In this document: positions 24,351 to 35,488 of the stretch, in pieces
Position numbering within the stretch: the stretch's first letter is position 1
Layout of the letters: each line of letters opens with the position of its first letter
DNA from: Ziziphus jujuba
Taxonomy: Eukaryota > Streptophyta > Magnoliopsida > Rosales > Rhamnaceae
DNA: 64,000 nt
NCBI RefSeq assembly: GCF_031755915.1
Contig: NC_083379.1
Coordinates: 18,559,501 to 18,623,500, forward strand
Reading direction: 5' to 3'
Position numbers and translations under genes: made by a program
Notes under the pieces: model-generated
What the model was told of the DNA's origin: nothing
Seen by the model: the letters and a program-made list of their open reading frames with translations, nothing else
Databases searched by the model: none

Positions 24351-27294
24351 GATAAGACCTACTCCGGAAACCCTTCCAAGATCTACCGGATGGTCCCGCT
24401 GAGTGAAGTTCCACCGAATAATCTCTAGAGAATAACCAACATAACTTTACTTTAAAACGTGGACAACGAATACATGCATTATCAATAATACCTCAATATA
24501 TATATATAATCCACAACAGTACAAAAGTCCACAACCGACCAATTGTACCACAGGTCATAACTACACATGCATATAATATGGTCTCTACTGAGTCCAATAT
24601 TTAGATCAGAGCATTCTAAGAGTGTAAACAAAGTTTAAAAGTATAAGAAATAATAAATGAGTTCAGAAAGGTAAGGATAAAATAAAGAAAAGATAAGTAC
24701 CGCTGCTGTCATGGAAGGAATAAAGTAACAAGGGGTGCGCGAGGTAGATTACAACTACCTGCCTAGACCTAGGGGAACGAATTTAAAACAATATAACGTG
24801 AGATAAAGAATCTCAATGAGTGGCATAGTATAATAGACAAATAATAATTTATTTCTGAAAAATCTTTCTCTCAAGACTTCTCATTCCACTTGTTTGAAAA
24901 GTTTCCCGTTTAAAAAAAAAATCATTTTGTAAAACCCAAACTTATACCCCAATTCAATATCATGAAATGGATGCTCAAAAGGTATTAAGTGAACAATCAA
25001 TATAATATTATAAAATGTCTTAATCAAGATGTAAAAATCGAGCGTAAATATTAAAAACGCAGTTCCACAAAATATTTATGAAAGTACAGCAATAACCTCA
25101 TTATTTGAAAACCAATAATGTACTCAAAACATATACAATATACCATTCGATGTACCAAACTATAAACCATGGGATATACCCACCTCAATATCCATAATAT
25201 ATGAAAGGTATTGTGAAAATAGTAAATCGTTGAGATGTTCCCAATCTCATGTTTCGTGGTAATAAATAACCTGTGGGATGAACCCAACCTTACGGTACCA
25301 TAGCAATAAATAAACCTGTGGGATAAATCCAACCTCACAGTCTATGGTAATAAATATCCTATAGGATGAATCCAACCTTACGGTACTATGGCAATAAATA
25401 AACTTATGGGATAAACTCAACCTCACAGTCCGTGGTAATAAATAACCTGTGGGATAAATCTAACCTCACAGAATAGTGATCAACCCAGTGCGCTGTAATT
25501 TAATACCGAGCCAAAACTGTGGTACTATATGGTATATCAATTAAAAATAACCAATAAAATATTCTTAAAACAATCTTGTAAGATCATATATACTTTCCCA
25601 ACAATATTGGATCATAAATCATAATTTAATATTTAAATTCAACCGCTTATTTAAATATTTTCAAATTTTCAAATCATCATTTTATACTAAAACCAAAAAT
25701 ACTACAGTGAAATACATTCACCATAAATCAATTTTAAGCACGTAAAATTTAAAATACTTTAACATGCTTAAAATCATATAATTTTTAATATGCTTTTCAA
25801 ATCAATTAATTTCCAAAATGATTTAAAATCTTAATTCAAATGCCAAGCGATTTAAATATCACAAGCTCATTTATGAACTCATTAGAATTGGAAACTATTT
25901 GAAATATTGTCAAATGTCACATAAAATGATAATTCAAATACATAAAATTAGATATTTATATATGCATTAACCAAGCATTTCAATCAAATGGTATATACGT
26001 AAAAATATTTAAACCACATTTATATTAACTATATACCAAAATATTTTAAAATGATATAACCATTCACAGCATTGCAGATGCTCACTCCTGCTCCTTTGTA
26101 GGATCGCCTCCAAGCTCAATTCGAGTGCCTGTAATATAATAAAATATTTCTTAGGCTCCAATGACTAGACCAAAGACAATTGTATGACCCAAATGTTTTA
26201 AAATAATTTATACCACTATAAAATTACATAAATTAGACATCAAACAATCCAATTATACTGCGAACTCTTAGGATCCGGTATCCAAAATTGAGGATTTTCA
26301 CTTGAAGACTAATCTTTTGAAATTGAACCTTCTAATGGGTCCTAATAATATCCAATTTCACTAATGCAACTCTAAGTTTAACCAATTTGACCAATTTTAT
26401 CCAAAAACAGTCCCAATTTATCTGGTAATTAACTAATTGGCTTAAAAATGAAAAAATTATCAAACGACCTCCAAAACTTACAAACTGTATATCTGCAAAA
26501 AGACCAAAAGACAAGAGACACAATGGTATGCTCATCTCAGTCCAAAAGATCCTCCAGTGACCGAAAAACTGGGTTGAAGCTTAGGCCAAATTTTCCTTTG
26601 TCGTATCTCTCAAACGGTGAAGAATCTGGACAAACAAAGCAATGGAAATGAGTTTAGAGGGTCCAAAAATGATTGGTAGGATGGGTGTATGGGTTGGCCA
26701 AAAATGGCCGAAAAATATGAAAAATCTGGCAACCCACCAAGCCGGCCACTGCAAACTTCGCCGGCCAAATCTGGGTGCGTTTGACCGCCGTTCATCGTGA
26801 AATTTCACAACTGAGCTCGCCTTCACATGGATATCCTCCCCGGCTGGCATATGTAAGAGGCTAGTGGCCAAAATGGGAAAAAATGGTGGTGCCCTAGTTT
26901 GATGTTAAATAGGTCGAAATGACCTAGTTCGGACCCACAGGTCTAGGGGAAGAATTTCTCAGATTTTGGGGATGAAATAGATATTTTAGAGTTTTTTTCT
27001 TGTCTGGCACACTTACCGAGGCTTATATAGAGCCTTGGATCACTAATAGACAAAAACTGGGGACTAGTTTGGACACTGATATAAAACTTATGCTTAAAAT
27101 TTCTCATAGCGATAACTTTTTATCTGTAACTCGGAATTCGACGTACTACCAGTCTATGAATTCGTATCAACAAAATCTACACAATGGTATCTCAGTCAAA
27201 TAAAAAATATTGACCATTGAAAAAATCAACTTGAACACACATATTATTCACTTGGTCAAACTTTTTAAAACATATTTTAGTACGGGTTGTTACA
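24351..27294 (-). mobile_element. Solo LTR of a gypsy-type element, about 2.94 kb
   Basis: On the minus strand the unit starts TGTAACAACCCG, a typical gypsy LTR start, at 27294, and ends ...GGTCTTATC at 24351. The 5-bp direct repeat TAGCT flanks it on both sides (24346-24350 and 27295-27299). There is no retroviral-type coding sequence, primer-binding site or polypurine tract, so it is a solo LTR left by recombination between two LTRs. Parts of it, including the stretch near 26100-26250 and the internal minisatellite, match the LTR at 60240-63549 in reverse orientation, which supports the assignment. The 26600-26870 part is GC-richer and has fortuitous open frames. The final base could be the A of a TG..CA terminus, shifting the duplication by one base. 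Confidence 0.7.
25257..25476. repeat. Minisatellite of five 44-bp units inside the solo LTR
   Basis: Five consecutive units of exactly 44 bp start at 25257, 25301, 25345, 25389 and 25433. Each has the form TGG(T/C)AATAAATA, then a CCTGTGGGAT-like block, then CCAACCT(T/C)AC(G/A)G. Units alternate between an ACCTTACGGTAC type and an ACCTCACAGTC type, giving an 88-bp higher order. A diverged unit precedes the array near 25150-25200. Confidence 0.9.
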
Positions 27295-27299
27295 TAGCT

Positions 27300-27782
27300 A
27301 ACCAGTCTCCTTTGAATATGTCAACAATGGAAAGTTTCCATTCAAAAGCAGTTTCTTCACATCAAAAAATAACGCTGATCTATGAACGTTAAGGTGTGTG
27401 ACGCACTATAGGAAAAATGTTAAAGGTTTATAAGTTCATATCATGCAATGAAATATATTATAGGGGGAAAGTTAATATTATGCAATGAAAGATATTATAG
27501 GGGGGATGTTAATATATATGTGAATTATATATGTATTTTTTTTGTACCAACAACCCCAAGATTTCTCTATTTATGTAAAAATTAATCTTTGACCTCTAGA
27601 CTTCATAAACAATGTAGTTTTTAACCTTTTAAGTCATTGGGAGGCAATTTTAATTTTTTTATTTTTTCTAAAGGAGAGAAGCATTTTCTAAGTTTCATGT
27701 GAAAGGTTGAGACACATGCCAAAAAATAATAAACAAAATAGATGGCTAAATTAAAATAGGGTAAAATCTAGTAAGCCCTGCC
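27300..27782. other. Spacer between solo LTR and copia fragment
   Basis: No gene seen. An imperfect 37-bp tandem duplication beginning ATGCAATGAAA lies at 27444 and 27481; both units hold a G-run and GTTAATAT. The remainder is AT-rich. Confidence 0.5.
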
Positions 27783-28381
27783 CCCCTTATCATCTACACA
27801 ACTTTTATAATCTGCATCATTATAACTAACTACATCAAAAGAATTAGCGTGATGATATGTCAACCTAAGATTTTTAGTACCTTAAAGATACCTAAAGATC
27901 TTCTTAACCACTTGGTAATAAATAAGATAAGGATTACTCATAAATCTATCAAGCATATCCACAATGAAAGCTATGTCAGATTGTTTACAAACTTGAGCAT
28001 ACATCAAACTACCAGCTGCAGAAGAATAACAAATATTTTTCCTTGCCATCCTTTCTCTATCATTCTTGGGACACTGGTTCTTAGAAAGCCTTTCATCCTT
28101 TATGGCCGGTACACCTCTAGGAGAATAAGCATGCATATCAAACCTTTTAAAAATCCTATCATTATAGTCTCTTTGAGACAACTGTAATACATAATTATTC
28201 GTATCTCGAACAATTTTGATGCCCAAAATAAAATAAATATCACCAAAATTTTCAAATCAAAATGGTTGCACAACATCTACTTTGTCTCAGGTAATAGGTC
28301 AGTGTCATTGGTAGTCAAGAGTATGTCATTAACATACAATACCAGGAATATGAAGCTGCTCCCACTGGCTTTCATATATAT
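27783..28381 (-). pseudogene. Copia reverse transcriptase C-terminal half and start of RNase H
   Basis: The minus strand first gives LVLYVNDILLTTND, where the family has YVDD; the first of the two catalytic Asp is Asn. After a shifted stretch, 28226-27882 gives GIKIVRDTNN, LQLSQRDYNDRIFKRF, SLMYAQVCKQSDIAF and RFMSNPYL, the conserved order after the YVDD motif. It continues through a frame change to GTKNLRLTYHHAN and YNDADYKSCVDD, the first Asp-containing motif of copia RNase H, and is cut off at 27783. Loss of YVDD and the frameshifts make it non-functional. Confidence 0.85.
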
Positions 28382-28605
28382 TGTAATACCCCGTCCCCAA
28401 GTACATCGGAAATTTCTCAAGTTGATTGAAGTTGACCGTCGTTGACCGAGAATGGTCAAACTTTAACTTTTTGACTCCGTAAGAATTCTAGGTTGACCAA
28501 GGCACCATTGCGAAGTATGCATCGATTCGAGTCCGTAGACTAGTAGCACATCAAAACAGAACTACGGTTTGAAAGTTATGAGTAAAACTAGTTGAGGTCC
28601 TGATA
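28382..28605 (+). repeat. 5' LTR of the TRIM-like element
   Basis: Starts TGTAATACCCCGTCCCC and ends GGTCCTGATA. It shares TTTCTCA(A/G)GTTGA, GTAAGAATTCTAGGTTGAC and GTTGAGGTCCT with the 3' copy. The 3' copy ends in ACA and this one in ATA, a point change at the terminus. Confidence 0.85.
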
Positions 28606-28607
28606 GT

Positions 28608-28619
28608 TGGTATCAGAGC
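28608..28619 (+). other. Primer-binding site of the TRIM-like element
   Basis: TGGTATCAGAGC is complementary to the 3' end of initiator tRNA-Met and lies two bases after the 5' LTR. The following CTCTAGGTTCT resembles the tract after the site at 63553. Confidence 0.85.
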
Positions 28620-28954
28620 TCTAGGTTCTCGAATTCCTAAGGGACTGTGCATTGTTGTGCATCTCATCTGCGTCTATTCTCTTGTTTTAACCGTCTTGAG
28701 GGGTTATTTCCCCCTAGTCTCGAAGCGAATTCATTGTTCAAGTTGAAATAACTCTAATCTTCGAAGGTGCTAATTAGAAATCGCCTATCCTTAAGGGGAA
28801 TTCGTATGGCCTAGTCAAATGATCAGGGATTGCCTTTTCTTCACCTAGTCGAGAAAGTGACGTGGGAGCTCAAGGCACAAATTCGCAACCAATATTTTTA
28901 CATATTAATGATATAGGAAATTTCGAGGATGAAATTTTTGTAAGGGGGGAAGGT

Positions 28955-29120
28955 TCTAACACCCAATCCCGAAGTACACCGAAAATTTCTCAGGTTGACC
29001 ATCATTGACCGAGAAAGGTTAAACTTTGACTTTTTGACTCGGTAAGAATTCTAGGTTGACGAAGGCATCATTACAAAGTACGCATCGATACAAGTCCGTA
29101 TACAAGTTGAGGTCCTAACA
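28955..29120 (+). repeat. 3' LTR of the TRIM-like element
   Basis: Starts TCTAACACCC (TG changed to TC) and ends GGTCCTAACA. It is shorter than the 5' copy because a block containing AACAGAACTACGG is missing. The polypurine tract lies immediately upstream. Confidence 0.85.
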
Positions 29121-30560
29121 TATATGCACCTATCGACAACATTCTCCTTAAAGCCATTTCTGGTAAAAACTTCATCAAACTTGAGATACCACTGCCTCGA
29201 AGCCTATGTAAGATCATAAATAGGCTTTCTAAAATTGCAAACGAAATTATCATTCCCCATTTGCTGGAAGCCAATTGGTTGAACCATATAAAAATCCTCA
29301 TACAAATCACTATTCAGAAAAAAGTAGTTTTGACATTTATCTTATGCAACTCTAGATTATAATGAGCTACAATTATTATAATGATTCTAAAAGAATCCTT
29401 TGTTGATGCAACTCTAGATCATAATGAGCTACAATTATTATAATGATTTTAAAAGAATCTTTTCTGGATGTAGGAGAAAATGTCTCTATATAATCAATCA
29501 TTTTTTTGGCTAAACCCTTCAGCAACAAGTCTAGCTTTATACCTTTCTACTTGATCATTAGAGCCTCTCTCATTTTAAAGATCCATTTGCATCCAACAGG
29601 TTTACTGTCCTCCATTAACTTAACCAAGTCTCATACAACATTCAATGCCATGGATTTCATTTCATCTTCCATTGTGTCTAACTAATAATTTAAGTGCGAA
29701 CTACTTATGGCCTCCTCATAAGTGATTGGATTGACTCAATGTTTATGTTAAACTCATGCTCTTATAGATAAATCTCATAGTCATCGAGAATAGCTAATCT
29801 CCTAGTCCATTGTGATCTTTTCAAAGGCAATCAACATCTACAAATAGTTAAAACATCTTACTCTTCAATAATGGGTTTACCTCGATCAACTACTGGTTCA
29901 TCAATGACTGGATCAACAACATCTCTATCAGGAACAACAACACTAGGAATAAAAAAACTTTCTTCTCTAAGTTGGAGCTCCCTCAAACCCTGACTATCAT
30001 CAAATCCAAAATAATCTTCAAAGTAAACAGCCTTGTCTAACTTAGCATTTTTGGTGGTATGAGAAGGACAAAAGAATCTGAAAATCTTAGATTCTATACA
30101 ATAGCCAACAAAATAATAATTGATTTTGAGATTATAAACTCATATCTCAACTTTGTAACTCCATACTCGAAAATGGTGCAGGTTAGTCTTTCTTCCTAAC
30201 CATAACTCAAAAAAAGTCTTCGGAATAGATTTACTCAACATTTGATTCAGAATATAAGCCACTATCCTCAAAGCTTCTCCTCATAAATAACCTATTAAGC
30301 TAGAATTTGCCAACATGCATCGCACCACATCCAATAAGGTATGATTTCTCCTTTCAGCTATGCTATTCTATTGAGGAGTACCAAGCATTGTATATTGCGC
30401 ATCAATATTATATTCATGCAAATAAATTGCAAATGACCATGGATTCTATCCAATCTCATCATATCTGCCGTAAAATTCACCATCTCTGTTGTGCATATCC
30501 AATTGAGATTCTTGACTTCCATGAATTGGGATATATTCCTTAAAAATAGCATATTCTAGC
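29121..30560 (-). pseudogene. Copia integrase C-terminal part and reverse transcriptase N-terminal half
   Basis: On the minus strand from 30560, shifting frames give the end of the integrase (CLVLLNRIA near 30365; the intact family has TPQQNGIAERR), then the ALRIAAYILN-like and KIFRFFCPSH blocks. A linker with VVDPVIDEPVVD follows, and then the reverse transcriptase start KPVGCKWIFKM, ERYKARLVAEG and DYIETFSPTSRKDSFR. Near 29310-29130 it continues with VQPIGFQQMGN, up to the TRIM-like insertion. A 62-bp tandem duplication (29344-29467) interrupts the reverse transcriptase part. Confidence 0.8.
29344..29467. repeat. 62-bp tandem duplication inside the copia fragment
   Basis: ATGCAACTCTAGAT starts at 29344 and again at 29406. 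The two 62-bp units differ at a few positions only, so this is a local duplication younger than the copia insertion. It is not a multiple of three and shifts the frame. Confidence 0.85.
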
Positions 30561-31460
30561 ATATAACCTGATTATCATAGTTGGGATTTCAACTTCTAGT
30601 TAGGATCTTATTTTTGAAAGCATACAAAATGCACAGCAAGTGCACAGATCATATAAATAGTGAAGTGACAATGAATTAATGATATTGTACGCACGAGAAT
30701 TGTTTTTAGGCCCTTAAGCTAATGCTAGTTAAGTGTCAAAGATGTTCACTAGTTAATGTTATCTAGGAAATTAAATTTCAAGAACAAATGCAAATATGCA
30801 ATAAATTATAAAATCTATTCTAACCTAGCAACTAAATATGCAAATTCAAAGAAATAAAAGCAAATACCAAATAATTATTCTTGAAAGTATCTAGGACCTT
30901 GATTTCACTCAAACCTTTCATGTGAGTATTTATTTGTTAATTAATGATCAGTTCCAATCTAATTATCAATATATGATTTATAAATTCACTCACTCCCTCT
31001 CTCAAGGTAAGTAATATATATGGAAAATTTATTCAAATGGAAATCTGCATAACTTTACCAATTAACCAAGCAATTAAATCCCCTTTTCATTTTCCAAAGC
31101 AAAATTGGTCTCTCAAACTCAATTCAAACTTAGTTTTAGGTTGTCCAAGCCTAATTTTTCTATCTAAAATTCTAATCAGTGCTTAAATTTGTTTTCTTAA
31201 TGCTCTACTAAATTAGACTTTCTCAAGCTCTAGTTATTTAATCTAAACAACACCTAAGCCAATTCTCATTCTAATTAGAGGAATTTATCAATCAAACCAA
31301 GGAAATATGAATACTTGAAAAGAAATAAAATAAATTTTCAATCAAAGATTTAAACTACATCAAGGTCCTAAATCAAAGGCCTAGCCACACATGCTCATAA
31401 GCGACTCAAATAACAAATAAAATAGAATTTTATATAAATATATATATATATATATATATG
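30561..31460. other. Unclassified repeat-like spacer
   Basis: No gene seen. The stretch near 30615-30720 (GCACAGCAAGTGCACAGATC and what follows) has the look of a sequence often met in plant LTR-element DNA, but no boundaries or coding sequence were found. It ends in a TA run (31441-31459) at the truncated 5' LTR of the next element. Confidence 0.3.
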
Positions 31461-31675
31461 GATGTCATTTTGAATTCTATAACCTCAAATATTAATGATA
31501 GGTTTTGTAACCTATGTAACACCCCATTATTATCATTCATTTTAGTATTAATTATTATGCTGGCATAAGCCTATGAATTGGGCTATTGTTATATGTAAAA
31601 GATATGCAAGACTTGTGCTCTTTCTCCTTCCTTTTGTTCTTACTAATATTCTAGTGTTTTTATTTTATACTTTTA
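31461..31675 (+). repeat. 5' LTR-related segment of the copia element
   Basis: Begins GATGTCATTTTGAATTCTAT directly after a TA run, so its left part seems lost or replaced. It is related over its length to 44226-44455, with many substitutions. Confidence 0.75.
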
Positions 31676-32419
31676 TTATTGTTTTTCTAATAAGTTATCA
31701 ACGTAAAATTCTATTAATCTTTAGGTGGGTTTTGGTTGTGTGTGTTTATATGATAAATTATTATATTATTTATATATCTACGTATGTCAATGTTAGTAAA
31801 TTTTATGTGTGCTTGTGTTTATATTAGAACTACAATATCAGTTTTCTATTTAGTTAAATGTTTGTATTGTATGTTTTAGCATATATGATGTTTAGATTTA
31901 ATTGATATTCTTGTTCATAATGGTGCTATATATCTATATTGTTATTTTTTCTATTTTAATGTTATTTCTCTACATCATGAAGTCAATTATATATTTTATA
32001 TATATGTTATCTATCCTATTTTATTATTGGATATAACATGTTATAATTACTTTTTTGATTGATATATTTTATATGCATGTGGTCATATAATCATTTTAAT
32101 ATTCTAGCATTTTCTTAAATATTGCTTTATATTGTTTGTGACCATGTATTGACATATGTATATTATATATGTGTATTTGTATTATATTATGCTTGTAATT
32201 TTCGCCTTGCTATGGTTGCTATGTTTTAATATCTATACAAATCGTATAGTTAAAATTGTTTTGGCATATACAATATTTATAGTTTAATATATGTTTACAC
32301 ATACAATTTATTTATTTATTCATATACGGTTATTCTCTTTCCTTTTGTTATTTAAGATATTCATTATAATGTCTTGGTTTATGTTTAATCTTTTATTTTT
32401 ACTAATTTCATTATATTTC
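31676..32419. other. Leader region of the copia element
   Basis: AT-rich non-coding stretch between the 5' LTR-related segment and the first recognisable gag codons. No clear primer-binding site was found. Confidence 0.4.
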
Positions 32420-33290
32420 TAGTTAGGGCTAACCTTACAAAACTTGAGTTTACTACCCTTTACATTCCAGGCATACTATAAAAGAAGGAAATGAGGAATA
32501 CGCACAATAAAGTACAAAAGCTATGATTTTCTTACGTCATCATATCCATGAAGGATTGAAAAAAATATCTTACTGCGAAAGATTCTTATGAATTTTGAAG
32601 AAAATTTAAATGAAAGCTGTGATCACCATAAAACTATAATTTTACCAAAACCTTGATATGATTGGATTCATTTTTGTTTGTAAGATTTTAAGACTGTAGG
32701 AGAATGTAATTCAGCACTACTTAAAATTAGTTCCCAATTACAATTATGTGGTGAAATTGTAATTAAAGAAGACATACTAGAGAAAATGTAATTTACTTTT
32801 TATGCCTTAAATGTGCTTCTACAGCAGAAATATCAAAAGTGTATATTCAAGAAATATTCCGAACAACTTTCTTGTCTTTTTCTTGCTAAACAAAATAATA
32901 AGTTTTTGATAAAAATCACCAAGCGCGCCCAACTGGCTCTAACAATTCCTTGAAATGAATATTGTTTCTTCTAATGGTTCTTAAGTGTGCCAGAATGACC
33001 ATGGGCGTGGTCATGGTTGGGGCTGTGGACGTGGGCATGGTCATGGATATAGTCGTTTTAAGCGACATAGTGATTATGAAAATATATCTCTCAATAAAAA
33101 GCAACATTAGATCACCAGAGGTGGAAGAATAATGATACAGGAAAAAAAAATGTTGAAAAGAAAAAAACAATGTGTTTGCTCTAGATGTGGGGTGCAAAGC
33201 CATTGGTCTTTATCAAACCTTTGCTAAACAACTTGTTCGCTAACAATTTGGCTGATCGTTATCAAGCCTCGATTAAGGCAAAAGGGAAGT
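32420..33290 (+). pseudogene. Copia gag (UBN2-type) with degenerate zinc knuckle
   Basis: In shifting frames the stretch shows the gag backbone of the UBN2 family: EFTTLYIPGI near the start, FSYVIISMKD, LTAKDSYEF, AEISKVYIQEIF, and KNHQARPTGS (near 32914). A Gly/Arg/His-rich tail follows (GRGHGWGCGRGHGHGYSRF, about 33004-33060), then CSRCGVQSHWS (about 33178-33210), a knuckle in which the last Cys is out of phase. Several stops are present. The opposite-strand open frame here is a shadow. Confidence 0.75.
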
Positions 33291-33637
33291 AACTAGAACT
33301 GAATTTTGTTGCTTACCAAGATCAAGATCAAGCAATGAATTTTGCAAAATATGAGAACTTTACTAGTTAATTAAATATATGTACTATGGATATGGATTTT
33401 GCTAATTATGAGAATTCTATTGATATGAGTAATATGAATGTTATAAATTATTTTGATAATCCAAAACAATTGCTTTTAAGAATTAAAATGAGAAAATAAT
33501 TTTGGATTTTTTCTTTTACATTTTTTTTAAAATTTAATGTCCTTTATCCATTATTAATGAATATTACATTTTATTTGCTCATGTTAAATTTATGTTTGAA
33601 ATTTTATATTCATTATGTTTTATTTATATAAAGCAAA

Positions 33638-33945
33638 ATGGCTTCTAGTGATCGCAAAATCATTTCCAAAAATTGTGATGAAATTATATATTTGGCAGAG
33701 AGTGCAACAAACCATATAATACTTCAAGATAAAGTTTATTTTTCTTATTTGACATTACCTAAAGCTAATATCAGTGCCGTTTCATGTAGTAGAAATTTGA
33801 TTAAAGGCTTAGGAAGACCTAATATTATGTTGCCTAATAGAACAAAATTTTGCATTGACAATTTATTATATTCAACTAAGTCTAAAATAAATTTATTGAA
33901 TTTTAAAGATATACGTTGAAATTGTAATCATATTCAAATGAATTT
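33638..33945 (+). pseudogene. Copia protease / pre-integrase fragment
   Basis: 93 codons are open from 33638. LAESATNHIILQDKVYFS occupies the place of the aspartic protease motif, with Glu-Ser where the family has Asp-Ser, so the catalytic Asp is changed. TLPKANISAVSCSRNLI, GRPNIMLPNRTKFCIDN and STKSKINLLNFKDIR follow, the usual order of this copia family. It stops at 33917-33919 and decays after that. Confidence 0.8.
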
Positions 33946-34541
33946 GATGTGGAATATCTTTGCATAACCTCAATAGTCTCATTTAAAAAGCAAATCTTAG
34001 AAAAATTTCTTGCTTTATCATCTACATTATACTATACTTTTATAAGTGTAATCAAGGCACAGACTCTGATGAACTAGAAGTTCAATGATACAAAAATTTT
34101 TAAACTTTGGCATAATTGATTAAGCTATCCTAAATCAATTTTGATATAAAGGACAATAGAGAATTCAAGTGGGCATCAAGTAAAAAATAATAATAATAAT
34201 AATAATAATAAAAGATTTGGTTGTGTAATGATTACCCATGTATTGCCTATTCCAGAGGGAAATTGATTATTATACCATCTTTCACAAAAAAAGGTTATTG
34301 AATCTCCTACATTTTTATAAAAAATTCATGGAGATATTCGTCTGCCTATTCATCTTTCATGCGCACCATTTTGATATTTTATGTTATTGATTGATGCATC
34401 AAGCCATTAGTCACATGCAATCTTCCTATTTACTCATAATTTGGCATTTACTAATTTATTCTCTCAAATAATTAGATTGTGAGCACAATTTCCACATTAT
34501 CCAATCAAAACAATTTGTCTTGATAGTGCTAGTGGATTTAT
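33946..34541 (+). pseudogene. Copia integrase, left part before the gypsy insertion
   Basis: Decayed frames show integrase-core traces such as LIDASSH (about 34389-34410) and CLDSASGFI (about 34518-34541), the family's LDSAGEF block with the second catalytic Asp region. The sequence breaks off within the codons following this block and resumes at 41411. A TAA microsatellite (34186-34211) is embedded. Confidence 0.65.
34186..34211. repeat. (TAA)n microsatellite
   Basis: About eight or nine TAA/AAT units within the decayed copia integrase. Confidence 0.85.
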
Positions 34542-35474
34542 TGATGATAAATCACAAGTGTAAACATCTACTTGCTGGGGCAATGATCCTGTACAACTGA
34601 CGACCGGGCCAATTACTAGGGCATAAGCTAAGAGGTTTTAAGGACAAATCTTGTTTGATTCATATAAAGAGTAATTAAATCTCAAGAAGGCATATTAATA
34701 TTAGAAGATTCTAAGGCTGGTTTTGCCTGTTTGACGTTGGGAAGTGGCTTACTTGCATTCCAAACAAACTTTGATCATTCCAATTAACTGTAACATGTGA
34801 GGACTAGTTTTGATTCTATTAGGAATCTTACATGGCATACTAGATCAGATTTGGAGCCTAAATTAGCTGGAAATTGGACAAGGACAACTTATTTTGAAAG
34901 TTGGTCAACTACTTTCCAACTCTGGAATTTGACTTTCTATATTAGGAAATAACTTTTTATTTTTAGTTTTGTTTAATTATTTTTTGTTCAAATCAATTTA
35001 GCAAGGTTGAATTTTAATATTACAAAATGTAAATTAATTAATTTCTCTTTAAAAAAATTAAGATATTAATTAAATTATACTAGGAAAGGCATATGAAAAT
35101 CAGCCACATCTCTGGTTTAGTTTTATTGGCCGGTTTTTATCCATTCCTTTAGGGATTTAATTTTTATCACTCTAGCCTATTTAAAGGCTTATTTTCTTAA
35201 TAATAGACAAATTATTTTTCATTCAGAAAACATACTTGTGAGAAAGATTTCTCTTCGTTCTATTAGAACACCTAGAATACTGAATAAAGAACAAGTGTTC
35301 TACTTTGATTTATCAATAGGACAATCTATAACCTATTGTGGCTTCTTTGACATATACCAAAGTTTCTAATCATAGGATGATTAGGGGTCAAGTTGACCAT
35401 TAGAATCTGGACTTAATTTCAATCGGGGCTAATTTAATACGGGTTTAGGAGCAAATCGACCTGGGATCATATCA
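34542..35474 (+). repeat. 5' LTR of the nested gypsy element
   Basis: 933 bp, starting TGATGATAAATCACAAGTG and ending CATATCA, followed by TT and the primer-binding site. It lacks the roughly 165-bp block found between 40490 and 40650 in the 3' LTR. Confidence 0.9.
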
Positions 35475-35476
35475 TT

Positions 35477-35488
35477 TGGTATCAGAGC
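35477..35488 (+). other. Primer-binding site of the nested gypsy element
   Basis: TGGTATCAGAGC, complementary to initiator tRNA-Met, two bases after the 5' LTR. Confidence 0.9.

Larger units (their letters stand above)
28382..29120 (+). mobile_element. Complete 739-bp non-autonomous LTR element (TRIM-like)
   Basis: Two related terminal direct repeats (28382-28605, 224 bp, and 28955-29120, 166 bp) flank a 349-bp interior. The interior starts with a primer-binding site TGGTATCAGAGC at 28608-28619, matching the tRNA-Met type used by plant LTR elements. It ends with a GAGGATGAAATTTTTG segment and the polypurine tract AAGGGGGGAAGG (about 28942-28953). A perfect 5-bp duplication TATAT lies on both sides (28377-28381 and 29121-29125). 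The interior has no gag or pol. The 3' repeat lacks about 50 bp present in the 5' repeat. The GAGGATGAAATTTTTG plus G-rich end resembles the 3' end of Tekay/Del-type gypsy elements, suggesting that an autonomous gypsy relative mobilised it (inference). Confidence 0.85.
27783..30560 (-). mobile_element. Ty1/copia fragment (integrase to RNase H), split by a small LTR element
   Basis: Read on the minus strand from 30560 to 27783, the fragment runs through part of the integrase, the linker, reverse transcriptase and the start of RNase H in copia order. Gag, protease, both LTRs and the end of RNase H are missing. It is interrupted at 28382-29120 by a complete non-autonomous LTR element. The break falls inside the reverse transcriptase coding sequence. 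Many stops and frameshifts show it was inactive long ago. Confidence 0.85.

Noticed and set aside
26448..26871. Open frames of 61-96 codons in the GC-richer part of the solo LTR
   Set aside because: They overlap one another on both strands, match no family and lie in LTR text without coding signals.
28382..29120. Cassandra-type TRIM
   Set aside because: Cassandra LTRs carry a 5S-rRNA-like promoter segment; no such A-box/C-box text was recognised in these LTRs.
31573..31827. 84-codon plus-strand frame and other hydrophobic frames in the copia 5' end
   Set aside because: T-rich LTR and leader sequence; the hydrophobic peptide is a composition effect.
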